Shown here: in pieces, positions 1 to 11,212 of the stretch
Layout of the letters: each line of letters begins with the position of its first letter
Position numbering within the stretch: the first letter of the stretch is position 1
From: an uncultured Collinsella sp.
Lineage (GTDB): Bacteria; Actinomycetota; Coriobacteriia; Coriobacteriales; Coriobacteriaceae
Length of the DNA stretch: 60,130 bases
Direction of reading: 5' to 3'
NCBI GenBank assembly: GCA_958407465.1
Contig: CATYIV010000011.1
Coordinates: forward strand, 1-60,130
Position numbers and translations under genes: made by a program
The notes under the pieces: generated by a model
What the model saw: only the letters and a program-made list of their open reading frames with translations
The model's database searches: none
Told to the model about the DNA's origin: nothing

Positions 1-14
1 GGGTAGCTAAAATA

Positions 15-32
15 GCCCCGTCCCAAATTGAC
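15..32 (-). repeat. Possible short dispersed-repeat motif at window edge
   Basis: Read on the minus strand this is GTCAATTTGGGACGGGGC, lying in an imperfect palindrome (GGTAG near position 2 and CTACC ending near 36). It resembles the motif after rnhB (12436-12458) and, more loosely, the terminal repeats of the transposase remnant near 32 kb. It lies downstream of dinB and could also serve in its 3' end. Whether it is a genomic repeat cannot be decided from one window. Confidence 0.3.
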
Positions 33-83
33 TACCAATGCCGTGTCGGACGGAAGGCAGCAACCCCCCCCGTCCAAAAAAGA

Positions 84-1337
84 CTAGTTATTGAAGCGGG
101 ATTGGCGGCCGAAGGAAAGGGCGGTGTCGCCGAATTTGTCTCGGACGGCGTCGATGGCGACGGAGAGGTCGCGGCGGTCGCTGGATTGGGCTCCGCGGTC
201 ATCGATCTCGCAGAACAGGTCAGTCTGGATGCCGCCTTGGTGGTCGAAGTCGCTCATGCCGATGCCCGCTAAGCGAACATGCATGCCATCCTGCCAGATG
301 TTGTCGAGCAGTTCGAGTGCAACCGCCACGAAGATGTTCTCATCGTCGGTCGGATGAGGCAGCCGGCGCTGTGCCGTACGCCCGCTGCCATACGAATACT
401 TAAGCTTGAGCGTTACCGTGGCACCCGTCAGCCCCTGACGGCGCAGGCGGCGTCCCACTGACTCTCCCAACAGCGCAATCGCCGCCTCAATATCCCCACG
501 CTCAGTCAAATCTTTCGCAAAGGTGCGTTCATTGCTGACCGATTTGACCTCGCGCTCTTCATCGAGACTCGTGACTTCGGAGATTTCGAGTCCTTGCGCA
601 CGCTGGCGCATGCGTTCGCCGTTGACGCCAAAAATAGAGGCCAAGGTGGATTCCGGTGCACGTGATAGCTCGCCGAGGGTGTAGATGCGCATGCGGCGCA
701 GTCGCTCCTCGGCCGAGCGCCCGATGCCACTCATGGCAGATACCGGCAGCGCGGCCAAAAAGCGCTGCTCGGTTCCGGGGCGCACGATGGTCAGCCCAAA
801 CGGCTTATCCCGCTCGCTTGCGATTTTTGCGACCGTCTTGTTGCAGCCCACGCCAATGGAGCAGGTCACTCCCAGCCCTGCCACGCGGTCGCTTATACGC
901 CGCGCAACCAGCAGCGGGTCTTCGGGCGCAAAGCGACCCGGTGTGATATCGATAAAGGCTTCGTCGATGGATACGCGCTCGACGCGCGGGGTCTCGTCGG
1001 CGAGAATCGCCATGACCTGCGCGCTCACCTCGCGGTAGCGATCAAAGTGCCCGTGCGTCCAAATGGCTTTCGGGCACAAGCGCCGCGCTTCGGCCGAGGC
1101 CATGGCAGAGTGCACGCCAAAGCGACGTGCCTCATACGAACACGTGGACACGACGCCACGCGAATCGGCGTCTCCACCCACGATGAGCGGCTTTCCGCGC
1201 CATTCGGGATGATCGAGCATCTCCACGCTCGCAAAAAATGCATCAAGGTCCATCAGACCCACCGCCGGACCCGTCCAGGGCGGCGGCGTGACGCCCGCAG
1301 CATCCTCGTAACCGTATGTATGTTCGCGTCTTTCCAT
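84..1337 (-). CDS. dinB: DNA polymerase IV (Y-family translesion polymerase)
   Basis: This 417-residue protein is a Y-family translesion DNA polymerase that copies past damaged bases with low fidelity. Visible motifs are MDLDAFFASVE (about residues 29-39, first catalytic aspartates), YEARRFGVHSAM (68-79, fingers) and SIDEAF (123-128, the catalytic Asp-Glu pair). The thumb helix-hairpin-helix and little-finger domains follow, and the length is slightly above the usual 350-400. The ATG at 1337 gives about 28 residues before the first motif and lies only about 7 nt after a TATACT -10-like box, so the transcript may be leaderless. A later start is possible. The gene stands alone, diverging from the rpsP operon. 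A LexA-like sequence lies just inside the 5' end (1313-1326). Confidence 0.95.
   Translation of the reverse strand: MERREHTYGYEDAAGVTPPPWTGPAVGLMDLDAFFASVEMLDHPEWRGKPLIVGGDADSRGVVSTCSYEARRFGVHSAMASAEARRLCPKAIWTHGHFDRYREVSAQVMAILADETPRVERVSIDEAFIDITPGRFAPEDPLLVARRISDRVAGLGVTCSIGVGCNKTVAKIASERDKPFGLTIVRPGTEQRFLAALPVSAMSGIGRSAEERLRRMRIYTLGELSRAPESTLASIFGVNGERMRQRAQGLEISEVTSLDEEREVKSVSNERTFAKDLTERGDIEAAIALLGESVGRRLRRQGLTGATVTLKLKYSYGSGRTAQRRLPHPTDDENIFVAVALELLDNIWQDGMHVRLAGIGMSDFDHQGGIQTDLFCEIDDRGAQSSDRRDLSVAIDAVRDKFGDTALSFGRQSRFNN
1313..1326 (-). promoter_or_regulatory. Candidate LexA (SOS) box in the 5' end of dinB
   Basis: The minus strand reads CGAACATACATACG, matching the Gram-positive LexA consensus CGAAC-N4-GTTCG at the left half and at three of five positions of the right half. 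It lies a few bases downstream of the presumed transcription start of dinB, a gene that is often SOS-regulated. The second half is weak, so this is tentative. Confidence 0.3.
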
Positions 1338-1343
1338 GTCATG

Positions 1344-1349
1344 AGTATA
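1344..1349 (-). promoter_or_regulatory. Candidate -10 box of dinB
   Basis: TATACT on the minus strand ends about 6 nt before the dinB ATG. No convincing -35 hexamer lies 16-18 nt further upstream. If used, transcription would start at or next to the ATG and give a leaderless mRNA. Confidence 0.35.
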
Positions 1350-1453
1350 CCGCGCAGCTCATGTGGGGTGCGTGGATGTGCTTGCAAATCCCGAATTCTT
1401 GTCTAAGATATGGATTTGCCCTCGACTACACCGAAGAAGTTGGTCTCACGGAC

Positions 1454-1482
1454 TTCACCTGCCCGCGTCGATGGCGTATTAT
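1454..1482 (+). promoter_or_regulatory. Candidate promoter of the rpsP operon
   Basis: TTCACC (1454-1459), a 17-nt spacer and TATTAT (1477-1482) fit a sigma-70-type promoter about 55 nt upstream of the rpsP start. A small hairpin (GCAGC/GCTGC, about 1505-1519) lies in the resulting leader. Confidence 0.5.
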
Positions 1483-1538
1483 GTTCAACTGTTTGTTTGT
1501 AGTTGCAGCCTAAAGCTGCTTGGTTGGAGGAGTTTCCT

Positions 1539-1880
1539 TTGGCAGTCAAGATTCGCCTTGCTCGTCACGGCGCTAAGAAGCGTCCGTACTACCGTGTCGT
1601 CGTCGCCGATTCCCGCGCCCCGCGTGACGGTCGTATCATCGAGGAGGTTGGCCGCTACAACCCGATGACCGCCCCCAAGACCATCAACCTCGACCTCGAG
1701 AAGATCGCCGACTGGCAGTCCAAGGGCGCTCAGCTTACCGACGCCGTCGCCGCTCTGGTCAAGGCCGCCAACGAGGGCGAGAAGACCGAGACCGTCGTCA
1801 AGAAGTCCAAGAAGCAGCTCGCCAAAGAGGCCGAGGCCGCTAAGGCTGCCGCTGAGGCCGCTGAGGGCGCCGAGGAGTAA
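1539..1880 (+). CDS. rpsP: 30S ribosomal protein S16
   Basis: S16 is a small ribosomal subunit protein that helps fold the 5' domain of 16S rRNA. The characteristic start [10 protein letters not shown] is followed by the [10 protein letters not shown] segment. The TTG at 1539 is chosen because GGAGGAG lies just upstream and the family signature begins at the next codon. This gives 113 residues. The C-terminus carries an Ala/Glu/Lys-rich low-complexity tail (about 30 residues), common in actinobacterial S16. It is the first gene of the rpsP-khpA-rimM-trmD set, and its stop is 3 nt from the next start. Confidence 0.97.
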   Translation: MAVKIRLARHGAKKRPYYRVVVADSRAPRDGRIIEEVGRYNPMTAPKTINLDLEKIADWQSKGAQLTDAVAALVKAANEGEKTETVVKKSKKQLAKEAEAAKAAAEAAEGAEE

Positions 1881-1883
1881 ATC

Positions 1884-2168
1884 GTGCCTGAGGTTGACGC
1901 TGCACAGCTCGAGGGTGAGGCAATGCTCTCAGATCGCATCGCCGATCTCGTCGAATATCTCGTTGTTCAGATCGTCGACGACCCGGATTCCGTGAGCCTT
2001 GAGGTCATCGATGGTGACGACGCCTCTACAATTGAGGTTTCGGTCGCCGAGGATGACGTCGCTAAGGTCATCGGCCGTCGTGGCCGTACCATCAAGGCCA
2101 TTCGCACGCTCGCCCGTGCACTGGCCGCTCGCCTCGACACTGCTGTCGAGGTAGAGGTTCTGGGCTAG
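1884..2168 (+). CDS. khpA: KH-domain RNA-binding protein KhpA
   Basis: This small single-KH-domain RNA-binding protein belongs to the KhpA family, which in Gram-positives acts with KhpB on small RNAs and cell-division mRNAs. The KH signature is VIGRRGRTIKAIRTL, with the GxxG loop GRRG. The GTG at 1884 (94 residues) follows GAGGAG. An internal ATG at 1923 (81 residues, nearer the usual family length) is preceded by GAGGG and may be the true start. The position between rpsP and rimM is the standard neighbourhood of khpA across Gram-positives, which supports a link to ribosome assembly. Confidence 0.9.
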   Translation: MPEVDAAQLEGEAMLSDRIADLVEYLVVQIVDDPDSVSLEVIDGDDASTIEVSVAEDDVAKVIGRRGRTIKAIRTLARALAARLDTAVEVEVLG

Positions 2169-2172
2169 GACC

Positions 2173-2694
2173 TTGAGGTCCCAGTACAAAAACATCGCCC
2201 GTGTGGTCAAGCCGCACGGAAGGAAGGGGGAGGTCCTCGCGCAGCCGCTGCGGGGGCTTCCTTCTGTATTAGAGCCGGGTATGCGCGTCGCCCTGACGCC
2301 GCCGGCGCTCAAGCGCGACCGCTTTTGCACGGTCGTGTCCGTCACCGATACGGGCGATGGCGATCTGGTCTCGTTTGAGGGCATAGACGACTTGACGGCC
2401 GCCGAGGGTATCACGGGATGCTACGTGCTGGCAAATCGTGACGATTTTGAGCTTGATTCGCTCGACGCTGCCTATACCGACCTGATGGGTCGCGAGGTGG
2501 TCGACGAGCGCTTCGGTTCGCTCGGCACGATTGTCGAGATCATGTCGACGCCCGCTAACGATGTTTGGGTTGTCGAGGGTGATCGGTACGGCGAGGTACT
2601 GATTCCCGTGATCGAGCAGGTCGTGCTCGATCTTCCCGACACAGGAACAATTTCCGTCCACGCTATGGACGGCCTGATCGATATGGACAATTAG
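2173..2694 (+). CDS. rimM: Ribosome maturation factor RimM
   Basis: RimM binds S19 and assists maturation of the 30S head domain. This 173-residue protein has the N-terminal beta-barrel opening YKNIARVVKPHGRKGEV and a C-terminal PRC-barrel (VWVVEGDRYGEVLIPVIEQVV, in part). The TTG at 2173 is used because the conserved N-terminal block begins within ten residues and no better start exists. It begins 4 nt after the khpA stop with only a weak, very close Shine-Dalgarno sequence, so translation is probably coupled. trmD follows after 10 nt, the usual partner order. Confidence 0.95.
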   Translation: MRSQYKNIARVVKPHGRKGEVLAQPLRGLPSVLEPGMRVALTPPALKRDRFCTVVSVTDTGDGDLVSFEGIDDLTAAEGITGCYVLANRDDFELDSLDAAYTDLMGREVVDERFGSLGTIVEIMSTPANDVWVVEGDRYGEVLIPVIEQVVLDLPDTGTISVHAMDGLIDMDN

Positions 2695-2704
2695 GGAGGA
2701 CAAC

Positions 2705-3463
2705 ATGCTGATCGAGACCCTTTCGGTCTTTCCCGAGATGTTTGAGCCCGTCATGTCCACGTCGATTTTGGGCCGCGCCCGCAAGGCCGGCCTTTTTGAT
2801 TTTAAGGCGTATAACCTGCGCGACTGGACGCACGACCGCCATCGTACCGTCGATGACGAGCCGTACGGCGGCGGGCAGGGCATGCTCATGAAGGTCGAGC
2901 CTATCGCAGAGGCCATCGAGGCCATTAGCGCAGAGGGTCCCAAGCCCACTGTGGTGTTCTTTACCCCCTGTGGCGAGCCTTTTACGCAGCATGTGGCCGA
3001 GCGCCTGCTCAAAAGTGAGCGCCTGCTGTTTGTGTGCAGTCGCTACGAGGGCGTCGACGAGCGCGCGTATGCGTATGCCGATGAGCGTCTGTCGATCGGC
3101 GACTACGTGCTCACGGGCGGCGAGCTTCCCGCTATGGTCGTTGCCGATGCCGTCGTACGCCTGATTCCCGGCGCCCTTGGTGACGAAATGAGCAACGTCG
3201 ACGAGTCATTCTCGACCGCCGAGGACGGAGGACTGCTCGAGTACGCGCAGTACACCCGCCCCGCCGAGTTCAACGGCGAGGGCGTGCCGCCGGTGCTTGT
3301 GAGCGGCGATCACGCCAAGGTCGATGCCTGGCGTCGCAAGAACGCCATCGAGCGCACCTGCTGCTGGCGTCCCGATCTGATCGAGACAGCGCGGCTCACG
3401 CCCGAGGAGCGCGCTTACGCGCAGGAGATTCTTGACGCTTCGTATTCGCAGAGCGAGGAGTGA
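2705..3463 (+). CDS. trmD: tRNA (guanine-N1-)-methyltransferase TrmD
   Basis: TrmD uses S-adenosylmethionine to methylate N1 of G37 in tRNAs reading CNN and related codons, which prevents +1 frameshifting. The 252-residue protein starts with the typical IETLSVFPEMF. It carries the SPOUT knot elements YGGGQGMLMK (about residues 54-63) and GDYVLTGGELPAM (about 133-145). GGGAGGAC precedes the ATG. Its TGA overlaps the GTG proposed as an upstream start for lepB, so the two are translationally coupled. Length and order after rimM are canonical. Confidence 0.97.
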   Translation: MLIETLSVFPEMFEPVMSTSILGRARKAGLFDFKAYNLRDWTHDRHRTVDDEPYGGGQGMLMKVEPIAEAIEAISAEGPKPTVVFFTPCGEPFTQHVAERLLKSERLLFVCSRYEGVDERAYAYADERLSIGDYVLTGGELPAMVVADAVVRLIPGALGDEMSNVDESFSTAEDGGLLEYAQYTRPAEFNGEGVPPVLVSGDHAKVDAWRRKNAIERTCCWRPDLIETARLTPEERAYAQEILDASYSQSEE

Positions 3464-3465
3464 GT

Positions 3466-4029
3466 ATGGTTCCTACGCAACATTCCGCGTTGAGGGGCGC
3501 TTTTGAGTGGATCGCGGTCATCGCGATTGCGCTCGTGGCCACGTTCCTGATCCGTACCTTTGTGGTCGAGCCCTTTGTGGTGCCCACCGGTTCTATGGAG
3601 GACACGATCGAGATTGGCGACCAGATCCTGGCGCAAAAGGTGAGCCTCGAGCTCGGTCAGCCTGTCAGCCAAGGCGATATCGTGGTGTTTCACAACCCCG
3701 ATGGCACCTCCGAGCATGATGTTCTCGTCAAGCGTGTTATTGCCACGGCCGGCCAGACGGTCGACCTGCAGGATGGCAAGGTGGTCGTTGACGGCCAAGC
3801 GCTCGACGAGGACTATACGACGGGCATGAGCTGGCCACTTTCGGTCCAAGCGCCCGGTGCTCAGGTAAGCTATCCCTACACCGTTCCCGACGGGTGCGTG
3901 TGGGTGATGGGCGACAACCGCGAAAACTCTGCCGACTCACGCTACTTTGGTCCCGTCGATCGCTCTGATTTGATCGCCGTGGCACTCGTGCGCTACTGGC
4001 CGCTCAACCGCATCGGCGCTATCGACTAA
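3466..4029 (+). CDS. lepB: Signal peptidase I
   Basis: This type I signal peptidase cleaves signal peptides on the outer face of the membrane. One N-terminal membrane helix (about residues 14-30) precedes the catalytic serine motif PTGSMEDT (Ser43) and the general base in LVKRVIA (Lys89). The box MGDNRENSADSRYFGPV follows near the C-terminus. It has 187 residues from the ATG at 3466, chosen because AGGAG sits 5 nt upstream. A GTG at 3460 overlapping the trmD stop is the alternative. It is the last gene of this operon segment before a 59-nt gap to glyQ. Confidence 0.95.
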   Translation: MVPTQHSALRGAFEWIAVIAIALVATFLIRTFVVEPFVVPTGSMEDTIEIGDQILAQKVSLELGQPVSQGDIVVFHNPDGTSEHDVLVKRVIATAGQTVDLQDGKVVVDGQALDEDYTTGMSWPLSVQAPGAQVSYPYTVPDGCVWVMGDNRENSADSRYFGPVDRSDLIAVALVRYWPLNRIGAID

Positions 4030-4036
4030 AAACCGC

Positions 4037-4042
4037 TATAGT
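4037..4042 (+). promoter_or_regulatory. Candidate -10 box upstream of glyQ
   Basis: TATAGT lies 46 nt before the glyQ ATG in the only gap between lepB and glyQ. The -35 region is poor. The leader is too short for a T-box, so no tRNA-sensing element is present here. Confidence 0.35.
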
Positions 4043-4088
4043 ACAGTACCTAACCGTGTAATCGTTTCGACGAGGGGATATTAGAGGC

Positions 4089-5000
4089 ATGAACGCTTCA
4101 TCGCTTTCCTTCCAAGACATCATCCTGCGCCTCCAGCAGTACTGGGGCGAGCAGGGCTGCGTCATTATGCAGCCCTATGACTCCGAGGTCGGTGCCGGTA
4201 CCTTCCATACCGCGACCACGCTGCGCTCGCTCGGTCCCGCCGAGTGGCGCACCTGCTATGCGCAGCCTTGCCGCCGTCCCGCCGACGGCCGCTACGGCGA
4301 GAACCCCAACCGCATGCAGCACTACTATCAGTTCCAGGTGCTCATCAAGCCCTCTCCGGTCAACGCCCAGGAGCTTTACCTGGGGTCTCTTGCCGCTATC
4401 GGTCTGGACCCCAACGACCATGACGTCCGCTTTGTCGAGGACGACTGGGAGAGCCCGACGCTCGGCGCCTGGGGCCTTGGCTGGGAGGTCTGGCTCAACG
4501 GCATGGAAGTCACGCAGTTTACGTACTTCCAGCAGGTGGGCGGTATCGAGGTCGACCCCGTTCCTGTCGAGATCACCTATGGCCTGGAACGCATCGCCAT
4601 GTACGCCCAGGGCGTCAACTCGGTCTACGACCTGGTGTGGAGCTACCTGCCCGACGGCACGCCCATGACCTATGGCGACGTGTTCCTCGAGAACGAGCGC
4701 GAGTTCAGTGCCTACAACTTTGAGGTCGCCAACGTCGAGATGATGCGTCAGAAGTTTGACGACTACGAGGCCGAGTGCCATTCCTGTCTAGAGCGCAAGC
4801 TGCCGCTGCCGGCATATGACTGCGTCATGAAGTGCAGCCACGCTTTCAACCTGCTCGATGCCCGCGGCGCTCTGTCCGCAGTCGAGCGTGCCAACTACAT
4901 CCTGCGCGTCCGCGCCGTCGCCAAGGCGTGCTGCGAGGCCTACATGGCCGAGGTCGCCGGAGTCAACGAGAATGCCGACCAGGAAGGCGAGGTGGCGTAA
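4089..5000 (+). CDS. glyQ: Glycyl-tRNA synthetase alpha subunit
   Basis: This is the alpha subunit of the bacterial alpha2beta2 glycyl-tRNA synthetase. It holds the class II catalytic core that activates glycine with ATP. The 303-residue protein begins with the family block [19 protein letters not shown] and contains [17 protein letters not shown]. GlyS begins 3 nt after its stop, as expected for a two-subunit enzyme made in equal amounts. The heterotetrameric type is usual in Coriobacteriia, whereas many other Actinobacteria use the single-chain enzyme. Confidence 0.97.
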   Translation: MNASSLSFQDIILRLQQYWGEQGCVIMQPYDSEVGAGTFHTATTLRSLGPAEWRTCYAQPCRRPADGRYGENPNRMQHYYQFQVLIKPSPVNAQELYLGSLAAIGLDPNDHDVRFVEDDWESPTLGAWGLGWEVWLNGMEVTQFTYFQQVGGIEVDPVPVEITYGLERIAMYAQGVNSVYDLVWSYLPDGTPMTYGDVFLENEREFSAYNFEVANVEMMRQKFDDYEAECHSCLERKLPLPAYDCVMKCSHAFNLLDARGALSAVERANYILRVRAVAKACCEAYMAEVAGVNENADQEGEVA

Positions 5001-5003
5001 GCC

Positions 5004-7100
5004 ATGGCAGACGCTAAGGATTTCCTGTTTGAGATCGGTACGGAGGAAATGCCCTCTGCACCGCTGAACAATGCCGTCAAGCAGCTTGGCACCATGATCG
5101 CCAAGGGTCTCGACGAGGCCGGTCTGGCCCACGGCGAGGTCCGCGTGATCTCGAGCCCGCGCCGCCTGGCTGCACTCGTTGCCGATGTCGCCACCGCGAC
5201 CGACGAGGTTCACGAGGTCAAGCGTGGCCCCGCGGCCAACATTGCCTTCGACGCTGACGGTAACGCCACCAAGGCCGCCCAGGGCTTCGCCCGCAAGTGC
5301 GGTGTGGCTGCCGAGGACCTGGTCCGTCGCGAGGACACTGACGGTCGTGAGTATGTGTTCGCCGAGAAGAATATTCCCTCCGCACCGGCTACGCCGATTC
5401 TGACCGCTCTGTGCGAGAAGACCATCGCCGGCCTGCAGTGGCCCAACTACCGCTCCCAGCGCTGGGGTCACGAGCATGCTACCTTTGTTCGTCCGGTCCG
5501 TTGGATTTGCTGCCTTCTGGGCGAGGATGTTGTGCCCGTGTCGTTTGCCGACGTGACGAGTGGCAACACCACGCGTGGTCATCGCGTACTTGGCCCCGGT
5601 GACCATGTGGTCGCCAGCCCCGCCGTCTACGAGCAAGTGCTCGAGGACGCCGGCGTGCTTTCTGCCGAGCGTCGTCGTGAGGCCATCCTCGCCGGTATCG
5701 CCGAGGTCGAGGCTGCCCGTCCCGGCTGCCATGTCGATACGCCCAAGAAGGTCTTCGAGGAGGTCATTAACCTCTGCGAGTGGCCGACGGTGCTCGTCGG
5801 TACCTTCGATGAGGAGTTCCTCAAGGTCCCGCACGAGATTATCTGCGAGTCCATGCTCACCAACCAGCGCTACTTCCCGATCTATGACGGCGAGGGCAAG
5901 CTCACGCGTGAGTTCGTGGTCGTCTCCAACAGCAAGCCCGAGAACGCCGAGCGCGTGATCGACGGCAACGAGCGCGTTGTGCGTGCCCGTCTGGACGATG
6001 CCAAGTTCTTCTACGAGGAGGACCTGAAGATCTCCCTCGACGAGTTCCGCGAGCGTCTGGCCAAGGTTGCCTTCCAGGAGAAGCTCGGTAGCGTGCTCGC
6101 CAAGTCCGAGCGCATTGAGCAACTCGCGCTTGCCATCGCTCGCGAGGCTCATCTGGGCGCCCACCTTGCCGCCGATGCCGCTCGCGCCGCGCACCTGTGC
6201 AAGGCCGACCTGGTGTCTAACGCCGTTGTCGAGTTCACGAGCCAGCAGGGCGTGATGGGCGGTTATTACGCGACCGCGATGGGGGAGAACGACGAGGTCG
6301 CTCATGCTATCCGCGATCACTATCGTCCCCGCTTTGCCGGTGACGAGCTGCCTGAGGGCACCGCTGGCTGCATCGTGGCTTGCGCCGACAAGCTCGATAC
6401 CATCGCCGGTATCTTTGCCATCGGCGAGCCCCCGACCGGCTCTTCGGACCCCTACGCGCTGCGTCGTGCCGCTATCGGCATCATCAACATCCTGCGCGAC
6501 CGCCTGCCGATCGACCCCACGTCGCTCATCGACTTCGCCCTCGAGCTCTACAGTGAGCAGGGCATTGAGTTCGACGCCGCCGAGGTCGCCCAGCAGGTTC
6601 GTGACTTCTTCCATGGCCGCCTGGTGAGCATGGCCCGCGACGAAAAGATCCCGGCTGATACCGTTGCCGCCGTCTCCGCGGTGCACATCATCGCCCCGTC
6701 CGTCTTCTTCGCCCGCTGCGCCGCCCTCGACGAGGCCCGCAAGAACGATGCCGAGACCTTTGACAACCTGGCTACGGCCTATGCCCGTGCCGCGCACATC
6801 TCCAAGCCCGAGCTGGGCGCGGAGTACGACCGCAGCCTGATGGGCGAGGCCGAGCTCGCGCTTGCCGATGCTTCCGAGGCTGCTCAGACTGCTGTCGATG
6901 CTGCCCTTGCTGCCGAGGACTACCCGGCCGCATTTGCCGCCCTCGCCGCCCTGCGCGCGCCCATCGACCGTTTCTTCGATGAGGTTATGGTCATGGACAA
7001 GGACGAGCAGCTCCGCGATAATCGCCTTAAGCTGCTCAACCGCTTCGAGGCCGTTTTCTCCGGCATCGCCAACATCGGTGAGCTTGCCCGCAAAAAGTAA
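5004..7100 (+). CDS. glyS: Glycyl-tRNA synthetase beta subunit
   Basis: This is the beta subunit of glycyl-tRNA synthetase, which binds tRNA-Gly. It includes an HD-like domain and a C-terminal anticodon-binding (DALR) domain. The 698-residue protein opens with the conserved FLFEIGTEEMPS and shows RSQRWGHEHATFVRPVRW (about residues 150-167) and GIFAIGEPPTGSSDPYALRR. Length is normal. It is coupled to glyQ (3 nt gap) and followed after 34 nt by the PPDK regulator, which may share its transcript. Confidence 0.97.
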   Translation: MADAKDFLFEIGTEEMPSAPLNNAVKQLGTMIAKGLDEAGLAHGEVRVISSPRRLAALVADVATATDEVHEVKRGPAANIAFDADGNATKAAQGFARKCGVAAEDLVRREDTDGREYVFAEKNIPSAPATPILTALCEKTIAGLQWPNYRSQRWGHEHATFVRPVRWICCLLGEDVVPVSFADVTSGNTTRGHRVLGPGDHVVASPAVYEQVLEDAGVLSAERRREAILAGIAEVEAARPGCHVDTPKKVFEEVINLCEWPTVLVGTFDEEFLKVPHEIICESMLTNQRYFPIYDGEGKLTREFVVVSNSKPENAERVIDGNERVVRARLDDAKFFYEEDLKISLDEFRERLAKVAFQEKLGSVLAKSERIEQLALAIAREAHLGAHLAADAARAAHLCKADLVSNAVVEFTSQQGVMGGYYATAMGENDEVAHAIRDHYRPRFAGDELPEGTAGCIVACADKLDTIAGIFAIGEPPTGSSDPYALRRAAIGIINILRDRLPIDPTSLIDFALELYSEQGIEFDAAEVAQQVRDFFHGRLVSMARDEKIPADTVAAVSAVHIIAPSVFFARCAALDEARKNDAETFDNLATAYARAAHISKPELGAEYDRSLMGEAELALADASEAAQTAVDAALAAEDYPAAFAALAALRAPIDRFFDEVMVMDKDEQLRDNRLKLLNRFEAVFSGIANIGELARKK

Positions 7101-7134
7101 GCCAGCCTGCGCATAAGCGCAAAAGGAGCTCCGC

Positions 7135-8001
7135 ATGGATTGCCCGGTCACCGCTCGTCCCACCGTTATCGTTATCTCCGACTCGCTCGGTGATACCGCT
7201 TGTGAGGTGGTGCTTGCGGCGTCCGGGCAATTTGATGAAGGGGTTTTTCGCGTTTTGCGCCTGCCTAAGGTGACCTCCGTGGAGCAGGTCAAGTCATTTG
7301 TGGGGCCGCGCGTCGATGCCGACCATCGCGATATCGCCGTGTTCCACACCATTGTCGACCCGGCCCTTCGTGCTCGTGTGCTCGACTACTTGGGTATGTT
7401 GCATATTCGCTCGGTCGACCTGATCGGCCCGACGCTTGCCGTGCTGTCGTCGCTCATCGGTGTGCCGCCCAAGGGCGTTGCGGGCGTGATTCACGGGACC
7501 GATGACCGCTATTTCCATCGTATCGAGGCCATGGAGTATTTCGTTGAGCACGATGATGGACGCGGCTGCGACGATCTGTCGGGTGCCGATATCGTGCTGT
7601 TGGGCGTATCGCGCACGTCCAAGACGCCGCTGTCGATGTATTTGGCCTATCAAGGTTACAAGGTTGCTAATGTCCCTCTGGCGCACGGCATGGAGCCGCC
7701 CAAGTCGATTTACGAGGTTGACCCGATGCGCCTGTTCGGCCTAATTTCGACCGTCGATGTGATTTCCGAAATTCGCGATAGCCGCTTGGGCGATGACTAC
7801 GCTCGTGCCGTTGCCGGCTCCTATGCCGAGCCTGAGAGCGTGCACAGCGAGCTCGAGGAAGCCCGTGCGCTCATGAAGCGCCTAGGCTGCTTTGTGGTGC
7901 GTACCGACGGCAAGGCCATCGAGGAAAGCGCAGCCGAGATCATTAGCCACTTGGAGGAAATCCAAGAAGCCCGTGCCCGCCGCGCCGCCCGTCGAGCCTA
8001 A
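7135..8001 (+). CDS. Pyruvate,phosphate dikinase regulatory protein (kinase/phosphorylase)
   Basis: This 288-residue member of the PEP synthase/PPDK regulatory protein family (formerly DUF299) switches PPDK off by ADP-dependent phosphorylation of an active-site threonine and on again by Pi-dependent dephosphorylation. The diagnostic P-loop GVSRTSKTPLSMYLA lies at about residues 158-172, preceded by HGTDDRYFHRIEAMEYF. The ATG at 7135 has AAGGAGC just upstream. ppdK, its presumed target, follows after a 249-nt gap with its own promoter. The regulator therefore probably rides on the glyQS transcript while ppdK is controlled separately. Confidence 0.93.
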   Translation: MDCPVTARPTVIVISDSLGDTACEVVLAASGQFDEGVFRVLRLPKVTSVEQVKSFVGPRVDADHRDIAVFHTIVDPALRARVLDYLGMLHIRSVDLIGPTLAVLSSLIGVPPKGVAGVIHGTDDRYFHRIEAMEYFVEHDDGRGCDDLSGADIVLLGVSRTSKTPLSMYLAYQGYKVANVPLAHGMEPPKSIYEVDPMRLFGLISTVDVISEIRDSRLGDDYARAVAGSYAEPESVHSELEEARALMKRLGCFVVRTDGKAIEESAAEIISHLEEIQEARARRAARRA

Positions 8002-8045
8002 TAGTAGCAGCATTTTGATAAAGCGATTTAGCAAAAATATCGCAT

Positions 8046-8075
8046 CTGACCTGCACTTTCTTACAGTGGTATATT
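8046..8075 (+). promoter_or_regulatory. Candidate ppdK promoter and leader
   Basis: CTGACC (8046-8051), an 18-nt spacer and TATATT (8070-8075) with an upstream TGG form a plausible sigma-70 promoter. The leader to the GTG at 8251 is about 170 nt long and contains a hairpin (ACCCGCC at 8162-8168 with GGCGGGT at 8195-8201). That hairpin could affect mRNA stability or control. No known riboswitch was recognised in it. Confidence 0.45.
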
Positions 8076-8250
8076 CATAAGGTAACCACCTTTACCTACC
8101 GTTTACCGCCAGTTTTAGCACGTTTACCAAACCGCGCATCCTCTGCTTAAGCCCGCTCAAAACCCGCCGTATAGTTCCCTCACGGCCCGCATTTGGCGGG
8201 TCGATTCGTTACCACGGTCGTGCGCGTAAGTGCATGAAAGGGGAAGTATC

Positions 8251-11001
<2,751 letters not shown>

Positions 11002-11041
11002 CGTTTTGGGTTCAGACGCCTAACGTAGCCCCCCCTTCATG

Positions 11042-11071
11042 CCGTCCGTCTCATTCGTGAGGCGGACGGTT
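11042..11071 (+). terminator. Hairpin terminator after ppdK
   Basis: A 12-bp stem (11042-11053 with 11058-11069) with one G-T wobble closes a TTCG tetraloop about 40 nt after the ppdK stop. The following T-run is short (TTATC), so termination may be partial. Confidence 0.6.
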
Positions 11072-11115
11072 ATCATGTGCGGGTTTTGTCTTTTTGTCTG
11101 CGTAAAAAATTGTTC

Positions 11116-11143
11116 TTGCAGCAGAAACCCGCGCGTGTATACT
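11116..11143 (+). promoter_or_regulatory. Promoter of rplS
   Basis: TTGCAG (11116-11121), a 16-nt spacer and TATACT (11138-11143) preceded by TG give a strong extended -10 sigma-70 promoter, about 65 nt upstream of rplS. Confidence 0.65.
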
Positions 11144-11212
11144 TGAATACGTTTGTTCAACTACGTGCCGGCCAGAGTGGTACGGCACCTCTAGAAGAGT
11201 AAGGAATTGCAC

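Noticed and set aside
65..72. Run of eight C residues near the left edge
   Set aside because: It is a simple homopolymer downstream of dinB. It may be part of a weak terminator (GGACGG/CCGTCC flank it) but there is not enough to call one.
4030..4088. T-box riboswitch before glyQ
   Set aside because: The gap is only 59 nt, too short for a T-box, and there is no T-box sequence. The space before proS is likewise zero.
4788..7352. Very long open frame on the minus strand opposite glyS (854 codons)
   Set aside because: It is a shadow of glyQ/glyS caused by GC-rich codon bias. Its translation is low-complexity (Gly/Leu/Val/Asp) with no family motifs, and the plus-strand genes are certain.
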